From positions 1 to 56,874 of the forward strand of contig JAUSJZ010000040.1 in NCBI GenBank assembly GCA_030647115.1: a stretch of 56,874 nucleotides of DNA, written 5' to 3'. The number at the start of each line of letters is the position of its first letter. Positions within the stretch are counted from its first letter, which is position 1. Position numbers and translations under genes: made by a program. A model generated the notes under the pieces. The model made no database searches and was not told the DNA's origin. It saw nothing but the letters and a program-made list of their open reading frames with translations. Shown here piece by piece: positions 7,943 through 15,577 of the stretch. The stretch is from a bacterium (lineage in GTDB: Bacteria > Patescibacteriota > UBA1384 > CAILIB01 > JAUSJZ01).

Positions 7943-8662
7943 ATGTCCGGACACTCTAAATGGCACTCCATCAAACATAAAAAGGCCGCGACCGACGCCA
8001 AACGCGGTCAGTCTTTTACCAAACTAGCTAACATTATTTCGGCTGCCGCTCGCACCGGTGGCGGAGACCCAAACGCTAACTTGCGTCTGAAAATTGCCAT
8101 TGAGTCAGCCCGTAAAGATAACTTACCCAAAGAAAATATTGAACGAGCTATTAAACGCGGTACCGGTGAATTGGGCGGCGCCATTATTGAAGAATTTACG
8201 ATTGAGGCCTTCGCCTCCGGTAACATTGGTTTGTTGATTGAAGTCATCACCGACAATCGTAATCGCACCCTAGCCGAAGTGCGCAATATTATTAGTAAGG
8301 CCGGCGGTCGGGTCGCCGATAACGGCTCCGTCGCTCACCTCTTCGAGCAAAAGGGGGTCATCCGCGCCGCTCTTGATACTTTAACCGCTGAACAGGAAGA
8401 GGCCGTTATTGACTCCGGGGCGCTCGATTATGATCTCACCGACGGCACCCTAACTATTACTGCCACCCGCAACGACCTCAACGTCGTGAAAACCGCCGTT
8501 GAAGCGGTCAATATCAACCCCGAAACGGCGCAGTTGGAGTTTGTTGCTAGTGTCCCACTGCCAATCGAGGCCGAGATCGAAACCAAATTGTTGAATCTTT
8601 TAGAAACGCTTGATAATAACGACGACGTCGCCAACGTCTCTACCAATGCCGAAGGAATCTAA
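7943..8662 (+). CDS. yebC: YebC/PmpR/TACO1 family protein
   Basis: 239 residues, the usual family length. The N-terminus MSGHSKWHSIKHKKAATDAK is diagnostic. It is followed by the conserved FTKLANIISAAARTGGGDP block and the two alpha/beta domains. Members are reported as DNA-binding regulators or as factors that help ribosomes through difficult sequences; which applies here cannot be read from sequence. The gene overlaps ruvC, the usual neighbour in many bacteria, by 17 bases. Confidence 0.97.
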   Translation: MSGHSKWHSIKHKKAATDAKRGQSFTKLANIISAAARTGGGDPNANLRLKIAIESARKDNLPKENIERAIKRGTGELGGAIIEEFTIEAFASGNIGLLIEVITDNRNRTLAEVRNIISKAGGRVADNGSVAHLFEQKGVIRAALDTLTAEQEEAVIDSGALDYDLTDGTLTITATRNDLNVVKTAVEAVNINPETAQLEFVASVPLPIEAEIETKLLNLLETLDNNDDVANVSTNAEGI

Positions 8663-9179
8663 GTCAGACGGCATCAATTCGTACCGCATTATGGGGGTCG
8701 ACCCGGGTACGGCTCGAGTTGGCTGGGGTATTATTGATGTTGATCGGGGTCGTGAGACGGCCGTTAAGTACGGCTGCATTGAAACCCCCAAACATAAAGA
8801 GGCCGCCGACCGTCTGCTACAAATTCGCCGCGAGCTTTTATCGCTAATTAAAGAATTCAAACCCGATTTTGCCGTCGTGGAGCGGCTCTTCTTCAGCCGT
8901 AACCAGAAAACCGCCATCGCCGTAGCGGAGGCTCGCGGCGTCATTACTATGACCCTGGCCGAACAGACCATCGGGTATCAACAGCTGACCCCGAACGAGA
9001 TTAAAAGTTCGGTAACCGGTAACGGTAAAGCCGATAAAAAACAAATTCAACACATGGTGCAACAGATTTTAAATCTAAATGAGATACCGCAACCCGATGA
9101 CGCGGCCGACGGTTTGGCGCTGGCGCTCTGTTATCGTCACATCACCGAGCTACACCGCGACAACATGAAGCGGCATTAA
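8646..9179 (+). CDS. ruvC: Holliday junction resolvase RuvC
   Basis: 177 residues from the ATG at 8646, which overlaps the end of yebC. A TTG at 8610 and an ATG at 8691 are alternatives, and no ribosome site decides between them. The RNase H-like fold shows Asp19 in GVDPG, Glu79 in VVERLFF and the C-terminal Asp pair in QPDDAADGLALA. RuvC cuts four-way junctions as a dimer together with RuvAB. ruvA and ruvB are not in this window. Confidence 0.95.
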   Translation: MPKESKSDGINSYRIMGVDPGTARVGWGIIDVDRGRETAVKYGCIETPKHKEAADRLLQIRRELLSLIKEFKPDFAVVERLFFSRNQKTAIAVAEARGVITMTLAEQTIGYQQLTPNEIKSSVTGNGKADKKQIQHMVQQILNLNEIPQPDDAADGLALALCYRHITELHRDNMKRH

Positions 9180-9194
9180 TAGAGCCTGGGTAAT

Positions 9195-9220
9195 GAAAAG
9201 CCCCGGGGTGAACCGGGGTG
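9195..9220 (-). terminator. Intrinsic terminator of the vanW operon
   Basis: On the minus strand a CCCCGG / CCGGGG stem (9213-9218 with 9201-9206) with a 6-base loop is followed by C and four T. It lies between the convergent ends of ruvC and the 81-residue gene. Confidence 0.7.
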
Positions 9221-9227
9221 CAGGTGG

Positions 9228-9473
9228 CTAGCGCCCATCATAGCGGCTGCGGCGCGGACTGTCGTCACTCGGTCCGCCGCGCCGCAGGGCTTCGGCCAGA
9301 TTCGGGTCGCGGCTGGCTCGATCCCAGTTGATTTTCGGCGGCGGCGGCGGAGCATCAGGTTGCCGCCGTGACCACTCCAGACGCTCCTCGTGCGAGCGAT
9401 CGTGTTTGTCTTGGGTGCTGGGGCCGTGCGACGAACCATTGACGCGTATGGTCGATCGTTTCTGGCGACTCAT
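9228..9473 (-). CDS. Unknown 81-residue hydrophilic protein
   Basis: The ATG at 9471-9473 is preceded at about 6 bases by AAGGAG, one of the clearest ribosome sites in the window. The upstream extension of the frame to 9668 lies inside vanW and is not used. The product is highly charged, rich in Arg, Asp, Ser and Pro, with a run of five prolines near residue 40 and no hydrophobic segment. It probably is intrinsically disordered. It is the last gene of the operon and follows vanW by 25 bases. No family recognised. Confidence 0.6.
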   Translation of the reverse strand: MSRQKRSTIRVNGSSHGPSTQDKHDRSHEERLEWSRRQPDAPPPPPKINWDRASRDPNLAEALRRGGPSDDSPRRSRYDGR

Positions 9474-9498
9474 TGCTGTCTCCTTTAGACATTTTGCC

Positions 9499-11430
9499 TT
9501 ACGGTGCCGGTTGAGCGTTGGGGTCGGTCTGACCCTCGGGCAAAGGCTGTGGTACGGCTGTGCCAACCAGATACTGCTCGGGTATCGGTCGATAAAATGA
9601 TTCAAAGGTCTGCTTATCGGCGCGGCCGTCGGGGTAGGTAATAGTATAATCAAACCGGGTTTTGGCACCGGGAACGCCCTTCTCGACCAATTCCATGGTC
9701 ATACTGGGTTTAGACGGGTCGGGTTGAAATTGCGGGTCGGGTGGGGCTTTGGTGTAATCGATCACCGCTTTCGAGACCGTCACCTTGCGACCGTCGTTGG
9801 TACCGTAAAGTTCAAAATTGACACTCTTATTACCAGTCACATACGCCTGTATCAAGACCGCGTGACCGGTGTCGTTCTTGAATTTGAGGTTCGGCTCCGG
9901 TATAAAAACGGTGGCGTCGTAACCGACCATGCCATTACCGATGTTGGCCAACGAGCTATCCCAGTTGACGCGCACCCCCTTTACCGGTGACGGTTTTTCG
10001 TAGTAAGCCACCCGGCGTGAGTGATTGGATCGGCTGGTAATAGGTAACCCGGCGTCAATGACCGCTCGGAACAGGGTGGTCGTCGGCTGACATAAACCGC
10101 CACCAAACTGACGCTCCAATTTATTGTTGGATATTACCAACTCGGGTAAGTAGCCGCTGCCGGCGTTGACCTCGCCCAAAACTTTGACCAGATCAAATTC
10201 TTCGTCTGGCTTTAAGATAGTACCGTTCACTTTGGCTGCCCCGAGCGCGATATTATGTTTACGATTTGCGGGGCTAGTAGAGTAGCTGGTTTCGGCCCGA
10301 CCGATTAACTCTTTAATACCCAGTTCGGCCAGTTTAGCGTCGTTGATAGCCGGCTCCAGTACCTCTACCGCTAGCGCCACTTTATCCACCGCTTCACCGA
10401 AGGAACGTTTCGTTAAGCCATCGACGATAGCGGCCACACTCGCCTCTGCTTGCACTTGGTAACCCTTAGAACTGGGGGTATTCACCGTTAATTTACCGTC
10501 GACAAACTGCACCTGGGCATTAGTAGCGTCTCTGTTTATCTGGTCGGTAGCCAGCGCCCGTATATAAGCCATAATTTTATCTTCATTGACGGTAGCCAGT
10601 AACAGCTCTTTGCCTGCTTGACCGGCCGCCCGAGCCTGGGCGTAAAGCGAGTCTTCAGCCGTGACTGTAGTCGTAGTAATATAGCTGCCGAGCTGGGCCG
10701 GCTCAATACTAAAGCTCTGGCCGTCAAAAGTTAAACCCAACGGAGCCGCAATTATCTGTTCGGCCTGTTGCTTGGCAAAGGCACCGTCGGCCACGGTAAA
10801 GCGAGGTGAAAAGTCGGCCAGCTGCACGATCAGCGGTTTGTTCGAGAAATGATTGATGTTGGCCATAATAGCACTCTCCACCGCCTCGTGGTTGAGCATC
10901 TTACCGGCCACTCCAGGTACGACACTCACCGTACCGTTTTTGATGGTTAGGCTAACTTCTTTGGCGTCGGTCTCGTAAAGGGCGTAGAGCTGGCTCTGAA
11001 GAACAGCGCGCAGTTGGAGTTGATCGTAACGCAGCTGCGGGTCAAACTGTTTACGGGCTACTAAAGCCAATTTCTGTTGCCACCACTGGTGCCAGAGCGA
11101 ACCGGTCTTACCGTACTGATAAACCTGTTGTACGGTAGCGACGACATTATAATCTACTCCCAACTCCGCTAAAGTTAACTCTACCGGCTGTTCACTACCG
11201 ACAGTCACGGTAACGGTCTTGACCCGATTGGCTGCATCCTCAAGCTTACTCCTAGCCCGAGCGACGGTTAAACCGCCAACTTTTAGGCCACCCACCTCGG
11301 CCCGAGCCACAATTCGGTGGCGCATCGCGAACAAGTAACCCCAACTCACCAGTACCAGTAAAAGCAGGGTAGCAACCAATATTAAGACCAGACGTTGCCG
11401 CCGACTGCGCTTTAGTTTAACTAATGACAT
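9499..11430 (-). CDS. VanW family cell-wall protein, membrane-anchored
   Basis: 643 residues. A basic N-terminus and one membrane helix (14-34) place the rest outside. Residues about 45-370 look like repeated PG_binding_4-type domains. A VanW domain (about 385-540) has the hallmark GGGLCQ (443-448) and RSNHSRRVAYYE. The C-terminus is a Pro/Gln-rich tail. VanW proteins are linked to peptidoglycan, but their reaction is not established. It is the third gene of an operon, overlapping the upstream GT4 gene by 14 bases. Confidence 0.9.
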   Translation of the reverse strand: MSLVKLKRSRRQRLVLILVATLLLLVLVSWGYLFAMRHRIVARAEVGGLKVGGLTVARARSKLEDAANRVKTVTVTVGSEQPVELTLAELGVDYNVVATVQQVYQYGKTGSLWHQWWQQKLALVARKQFDPQLRYDQLQLRAVLQSQLYALYETDAKEVSLTIKNGTVSVVPGVAGKMLNHEAVESAIMANINHFSNKPLIVQLADFSPRFTVADGAFAKQQAEQIIAAPLGLTFDGQSFSIEPAQLGSYITTTTVTAEDSLYAQARAAGQAGKELLLATVNEDKIMAYIRALATDQINRDATNAQVQFVDGKLTVNTPSSKGYQVQAEASVAAIVDGLTKRSFGEAVDKVALAVEVLEPAINDAKLAELGIKELIGRAETSYSTSPANRKHNIALGAAKVNGTILKPDEEFDLVKVLGEVNAGSGYLPELVISNNKLERQFGGGLCQPTTTLFRAVIDAGLPITSRSNHSRRVAYYEKPSPVKGVRVNWDSSLANIGNGMVGYDATVFIPEPNLKFKNDTGHAVLIQAYVTGNKSVNFELYGTNDGRKVTVSKAVIDYTKAPPDPQFQPDPSKPSMTMELVEKGVPGAKTRFDYTITYPDGRADKQTFESFYRPIPEQYLVGTAVPQPLPEGQTDPNAQPAP

Positions 11431-12559
11431 GCTGATATATTTTTAATAGCTGCTTCGCACACTTACTCCAACTATACGACCGGGCAATTTTTTTGCCAAG
11501 TGATTGCTGTTTTATTTTTGTTTTGGTGAACGCTGACTGCGGTAACATTTTAGACATGGCTTGGGTAATGGTCGTGACATTAGTCGGGTCAACCAACAGC
11601 GCGGCACCCCTCGCTAGTTCGCGCATCGAGGAACGGTTACTGGTAATTACCGGGCAACCGACAGCGTAAGCCTCTAAAATGGGCAGACCGAAACCCTCTT
11701 TGAGCGAACAGAAGACCAAGGCCGTGGCCTGATGGTAAAGCGCCCGTAAAGTCTCGTTATTGACCACGCCGGCAATGAGCACCCGATTTTTTATGGATTC
11801 GTGTTCATTGAGCCATTGTTCGGTCACTCCACTAACTCCGAAGCGCCCTACCAGCACCAATTTATGCGGCAACGATTTGGTTTTGGCCACCAACTTGGCA
11901 AAGGCCTGCAGGGTCAAAATAACGTTCTTGTGCTTAAAATCACTCGCCACCACTAAAAAGAACGGATTCACCAAATTGAGCAGGGCTAGTTCGGCGTTAA
12001 GCTCGCGCTGCCTAACCTCGGCCCAGAAATAGTCGCTGACCCCGAGCACAATAACCTGCAGCCGATGACCCAACTTGAGACCGTTTTGATGGGCGAACTG
12101 TCTGATATCGGTGGCCGAGTCTTGCGAATCGGTGATGATGGCGGCCGCCTGCCGCAAAGACCGCTTTAAGACCTGCCCGTACAGCCAGCGTTTGCCCCAG
12201 AACATGCGCCGACCGGGGTAGTTAAGCAGCGTTAAATCGTGGATGGTCGTCACCGCTCTGGTACGCAAACCGCGGGGGATGTTAAAGTTGGGAAAGTGAA
12301 TCAAATCTAGCCCATAGCGGTCGAGTTCGCGGGCCCAGCCAAACTGTTCGCGCCAGGAGTAATAACCGACTTCGGTGACGTGAAACGAAATCTGCTTATT
12401 TTTAGCTAAGCTCAGTTCAATGGTTTGCCGATAATCAGGTTGCACGAACAGGTGCCACTCGATAGTCGGGTCTAGCTTTACGGCCGCCTGCAGCAATTCG
12501 TTGACGTAGCGCCCAATACCGGTCGGGCCGAGTTTTCGGGCATCCAAGCCTATTCTCAT
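11417..12559 (-). CDS. GT4-family glycosyltransferase
   Basis: 380 residues from the ATG at 12557-12559, which overlaps the upstream stop as ATGA. The longer frame to 12652 lies inside the previous gene. A GT-B fold is indicated by RKLGPTGIGRYVNELL at the N-terminus and by the nucleotide-sugar motif KEGFGLPILEAYAVGCPV. It probably transfers a hexose from a nucleotide sugar to a lipid-linked glycan at the cytoplasmic face. Donor and acceptor cannot be read. Confidence 0.92.
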   Translation of the reverse strand: MRIGLDARKLGPTGIGRYVNELLQAAVKLDPTIEWHLFVQPDYRQTIELSLAKNKQISFHVTEVGYYSWREQFGWARELDRYGLDLIHFPNFNIPRGLRTRAVTTIHDLTLLNYPGRRMFWGKRWLYGQVLKRSLRQAAAIITDSQDSATDIRQFAHQNGLKLGHRLQVIVLGVSDYFWAEVRQRELNAELALLNLVNPFFLVVASDFKHKNVILTLQAFAKLVAKTKSLPHKLVLVGRFGVSGVTEQWLNEHESIKNRVLIAGVVNNETLRALYHQATALVFCSLKEGFGLPILEAYAVGCPVITSNRSSMRELARGAALLVDPTNVTTITQAMSKMLPQSAFTKTKIKQQSLGKKIARSYSWSKCAKQLLKIYQHVIS

Positions 12560-13752
12560 TGTTCTGTTGTTACTGTATCCACCTTGAACGGCGTCAGGGC
12601 CAGCGCCAAGAGAAACAGACCAAACGGCCAGAGTAAGCTGTTTAAAAACCAACTGTTGACCAATAAAGCGGCGATGACCGAACGACGCGCGGCTAATTGA
12701 CTGCGACTGAATTTGGCTTTGGTCGATGATTGCACCCGATTGGTCGTCGGTTGCGCTTGGCTGGCTTCAGCCAGCAGCCAGCCGAGAGCGAGCACCAGAC
12801 CGAACAGACCGGTAGTGGCCCAGATTGTCAGTAGTGAACTGTCGGAGGCATTAGCGGCTAGGGCTATTTTACCGAGCCGCGGTTGGTAGCGCCCCAAAAT
12901 AGTGGTCGCCGCTTGATAATTGTTGTAGCCCACTCCTAAAATTGGCTGTCGGTCAATAACCATGGTAGCCGTCTGCCAACTGTCAAAACGGGCTCGACTG
13001 GTCTGGTCTAAGGCCAAGGCCCCGGTTAAGCGAGTCGAAATGGCGGGCACAAAGAGCGCCACCCCGGTTGCGAGCAAGACCACAACTAGCACGTAGCGCC
13101 AGTTAATGGCGGTGACAAAGATGACCAAACCGACCGCTAAGGCCAACAGACCCGAGCGCGAATTGGTTAATAAGAGAGCCACCAGTTGGATGGCCGCTGC
13201 CGACAGGTAATAATACCGGGCTTTGCCAGCACCCTGCCAGATTAAGGCCAGCGTCATCAGTAATGTCAACACCAAGACAATGGCCGCGTAATTGGGGTCA
13301 AAGAAGGTACTAAAGAGACGACCCGAGTGAGGATCAAAGCCGGTTAGCTCGGTCAACCGTAACGAGATGCTGGGCAACAGTTGAAGTTGGATAAACCCCA
13401 ATATGGCAATACCGGTGCCGATAACACAGGCCATCAAATAAGCACGCTGTTTTAAGACGATACCGACCAATCCAAACCAAACGCCATAAATTACCAGCCG
13501 TAACAGGTAAAAGTAAGCCTCGGGTTGCCCCTGCCACCCCACCACAGTGAAGCCCCAGATGGTCGAAACAATTGCCACTAGCAGCCAACCGATCAACCAC
13601 GGGTTCAGTTGCGGTCGTTGCCGACGAAAAAGAGCGACCGCGATAATAATAAAGAGCGCCAAATCCAACAAATTAACCCGACCCCAGATTGAACCGGGCC
13701 AGAAATAGCGGTTTAACTGCCCCACTAAAAAAGAGAAGATCAACAAATTCAT
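12556..13752 (-). CDS. O-antigen ligase / polymerase-like membrane protein
   Basis: 398 residues from the ATG at 13750-13752; the upstream frame to 13866 runs through the divergent gene. It has ten or more hydrophobic helices and a central outside region containing the Wzy_C-like motif GVGYNNY, typical of WaaL/O-antigen polymerase proteins. These join or polymerise lipid-linked glycans on the outer face of the membrane. A TATACT box ends 7 bases before the ATG, which implies a leaderless message. It heads the operon with GT4, vanW and the 81-residue gene. Confidence 0.85.
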   Translation of the reverse strand: MNLLIFSFLVGQLNRYFWPGSIWGRVNLLDLALFIIIAVALFRRQRPQLNPWLIGWLLVAIVSTIWGFTVVGWQGQPEAYFYLLRLVIYGVWFGLVGIVLKQRAYLMACVIGTGIAILGFIQLQLLPSISLRLTELTGFDPHSGRLFSTFFDPNYAAIVLVLTLLMTLALIWQGAGKARYYYLSAAAIQLVALLLTNSRSGLLALAVGLVIFVTAINWRYVLVVVLLATGVALFVPAISTRLTGALALDQTSRARFDSWQTATMVIDRQPILGVGYNNYQAATTILGRYQPRLGKIALAANASDSSLLTIWATTGLFGLVLALGWLLAEASQAQPTTNRVQSSTKAKFSRSQLAARRSVIAALLVNSWFLNSLLWPFGLFLLALALTPFKVDTVTTEQ

Positions 13753-13760
13753 TTTCTTCA

Positions 13761-13791
13761 GTATACTAGAGGTAATAAATAATTCACCTCT
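13761..13791. promoter_or_regulatory. Divergent promoter region with inverted repeat
   Basis: AGTATACT is self-complementary and can give a -10 box in both directions. AGAGGT (13768-13773) and ACCTCT (13786-13791) form a perfect inverted repeat ending just before the plus-strand ATG. It could be an operator or a hairpin over the start of the plus-strand message. Confidence 0.4.
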
Positions 13792-13792
13792 G

Positions 13793-14347
13793 ATGAAAAA
13801 AACCACCCTCGTTTTAATCTTCGCCCTGCTCGGAGCCGGTCTCGCCGGTTGGTACGCCCAACGCAATCGTATCGCCGACGGTCATACCTATCAGGCCCTC
13901 TACGCCAGTATGGTTAACCCGCCCGAGACTTTGACTTCGCCCCGCACTTATAATCAGACTCTGGTCGAGACGACCGACCCGACGGTCTTGGCTAATCTGG
14001 CCCAAGCGAACGGAGTGAGCGGTATCAACGGAGTACGATACGACGTACTGCCAGACTCCTATCACATCCAGGTCACCGTCAACATCGCCGGTGCCATCAC
14101 TGACGCCACTAAAACGGAACTGAAGCAGACCGTCAACGATTATCTCATTGAACGCAGCGATACCCTCGCCCAAAAGCTCTTCGCCCCCGAGACTACGATT
14201 AGACCACAGGTGGTGTTTACCAAAGAATTACCGGTTCAGACCAATTTGGGTGGAAACCCTTCGGTCGCTATGTTATACGGCTTAATTGCCGGCGCCCTCT
14301 TCGGCTGGTTCATCGGTTTGAGTTTTGACAGTAAGAGGAGGAACTAA
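13793..14347 (+). CDS. Two-helix membrane protein, possible Wzz-like chain-length factor
   Basis: 184 residues. One membrane helix at the N-terminus (about 4-21) and one at the C-terminus (about 158-176, LYGLIAGALFGWFIGLSF) enclose a 135-residue extracytoplasmic domain with predicted alternating strands and a helix. A basic tail (KRRN) follows. This is the topology of Wzz/YveK polysaccharide co-polymerases, which set glycan chain length. It stands directly beside a polymerase/ligase-like gene, which supports the idea. The sequence itself shows no decisive Wzz motif. Confidence 0.6.
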   Translation: MKKTTLVLIFALLGAGLAGWYAQRNRIADGHTYQALYASMVNPPETLTSPRTYNQTLVETTDPTVLANLAQANGVSGINGVRYDVLPDSYHIQVTVNIAGAITDATKTELKQTVNDYLIERSDTLAQKLFAPETTIRPQVVFTKELPVQTNLGGNPSVAMLYGLIAGALFGWFIGLSFDSKRRN

Positions 14348-14363
14348 AAAATCAGGTAGCGCG

Positions 14364-14630
14364 CTAACGCTGGTAGATATCTCTTCGATGTTGCACTTTT
14401 AAGATAATTAGCTTGCGTCTGTGCACGTCAAAGATAATACGGTAATCACCGATCCGAAACCGGTACTGACCGTCAAGATCTGAATCCGCCATTTTTACAG
14501 CATATTCCAGAGGGTCAGGTTGATGTACATAAAACAGCAGCTTTTTAGCAATACGCTGTTGCGTAGTCACCCCCAGCCGGTTCATCTGTTTTTGGGCCGA
14601 TGGTTTAAAAACGATTTTGTATGTCGGCAC
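14364..14630 (-). CDS. RelE/ParE-superfamily toxin
   Basis: 88 residues from a GTG whose G is shared with the antitoxin stop (TAGTG). The family pattern is clear: YKIVFKPSAQKQMNRL helix, then DLDGQYRFRIGDYRIIFDV and a C-terminal KVQHRRDIYQR. RelE-type toxins cut mRNA on the ribosome; the Arg/His-rich C-terminus (HRRDIY) fits. It forms a type II module with the upstream Phd-like gene. A GC-rich palindrome at the stop followed by six T may terminate it. Confidence 0.92.
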   Translation of the reverse strand: MPTYKIVFKPSAQKQMNRLGVTTQQRIAKKLLFYVHQPDPLEYAVKMADSDLDGQYRFRIGDYRIIFDVHRRKLIILKVQHRRDIYQR

Positions 14631-14875
14631 TAGAGGATGTCTTTAAATACTTCCACAAATGGAACCTCTTCTGTTTCGGCGCGAGCGGTAATAATAGATT
14701 TTATATATTCTGGATTTTGCACTGCCAACCAATCCTCAAGCAAGTCTGCATCTACAACGGCAGCATCTTTTTTACCACGCCGTTGAATAATAACAATGTC
14801 GCCGCTAGAGACAGCCTCCAGTGTTGCGGAAAAATTAGCCCGGGCGTTTCTCATATTGGTTGTTTTGATTGACAT
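14630..14875 (-). CDS. Phd/YefM-family antitoxin
   Basis: 81 residues. The N-terminal half (MSIKTTNMRNARANFSATLE and VIIQRRGKKDAAVV) matches the Phd/YefM DNA-binding fold. The acidic C-terminus (AETEEVPFVEVFKDIL) should wrap the toxin. It precedes and is translationally coupled to the toxin. The promoter region holds a perfect palindrome consistent with autorepression. Confidence 0.92.
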   Translation of the reverse strand: MSIKTTNMRNARANFSATLEAVSSGDIVIIQRRGKKDAAVVDADLLEDWLAVQNPEYIKSIITARAETEEVPFVEVFKDIL

Positions 14876-14888
14876 GATACAAAATTAG

Positions 14889-14931
14889 TTGTGTACACAA
14901 ACATAGTACACGAGACGCTGCTGCTAGTCAA
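14889..14931 (-). promoter_or_regulatory. Toxin-antitoxin promoter and operator
   Basis: On the minus strand, TTGACT (14931-14926), 17 bases and TACTAT (14908-14903) form the promoter. TTGTGTACACAA (14889-14900) is a perfect palindrome just downstream. GTGTAC (14891-14896) and GTACAC (14906-14911) form a second inverted pair that reaches into the -10 box. This suits binding of a Phd dimer pair. Confidence 0.65.
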
Positions 14932-15033
14932 GGTTGATAAACTAGTAAAAACGATACAGCTTGAAACTGCCACCCGGCTGCTTTTTTAGTTTTCATTTTT
15001 TTGAATTAATAGTACGCTAGCAGTGAGGTAATA

Positions 15034-15540
15034 ATGATGGAAAAAGCGGTCTGGTGCTACCTTTTACGAGAGATAGATGGTGTGATGCAGGTCTGTCTGG
15101 CACCCAAACTCAAACTGGTCGGCAGCCAGAACTACGTCGCCGGCAAGCTGAACGCCGCCGGTGGTCACCTGGAACCTAACGAAGAACCGGTTGGGGCGGC
15201 CATCAGAGAGATCGCCGAAGAACAAGGTGTGGTGGTTCGAGGAGTGGACCTCGAGCCGAAGGGGCTGGTCGTCTTTCTCTTTCCCGGTCACGAACAGCTT
15301 GATTTGCTCTGTTATGTCTTTACCACCAAGCGGTGGCAAGGTGAGCCGCAAGCGACCACTGCCTTAGGTGAACCGGAATGGCATGTGCTCGACCAATTAC
15401 CGTTTGATCGGCTACCCGATTCCGACCGTTACTGGCTACCGCTGGCACTCACCGGAGGCCTGACCAGTGTAGTCTTTCACCTTGATGGTGATTATCACGT
15501 ACTCTCACACCAGCTAATTCCCCGCTCCGATACCGCCTAG
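15034..15540 (+). CDS. NUDIX hydrolase
   Basis: 168 residues. The Nudix box is complete (about 43-65, beginning GGHLEPNEEPVGAAIREIAEEQGV and containing the REIAEEQG core). The architecture resembles MutT/8-oxo-dGTP or dinucleotide pyrophosphatases; the substrate is not evident. GAGGT lies a few bases before the ATG-ATG start. It is a single gene with its own terminator overlapping the stop codon. Confidence 0.9.
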   Translation: MMEKAVWCYLLREIDGVMQVCLAPKLKLVGSQNYVAGKLNAAGGHLEPNEEPVGAAIREIAEEQGVVVRGVDLEPKGLVVFLFPGHEQLDLLCYVFTTKRWQGEPQATTALGEPEWHVLDQLPFDRLPDSDRYWLPLALTGGLTSVVFHLDGDYHVLSHQLIPRSDTA

Positions 15541-15555
15541 CCGGCGGTATTTTTG
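15530..15555 (+). terminator. Intrinsic terminator of the NUDIX gene
   Basis: ATACCGCC (15530-15537) and GGCGGTAT (15543-15550) form a perfect 8-bp stem with a 5-base loop, followed by four further T. The stem includes the gene's stop codon region. Confidence 0.85.
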
Positions 15556-15577
15556 ATTCGGTTAGATAAAAGCTGGC

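Noticed and set aside
9176-9439. 87-residue minus-strand frame overlapping the 81-residue gene
   Set aside because: It lacks a ribosome site, spans the terminator and competes with a frame that has AAGGAG and sensible placement.
9474-9668. Upstream extension of the 81-residue frame
   Set aside because: It runs inside the vanW coding region; the ATG at 9473 with AAGGAG is the better start.
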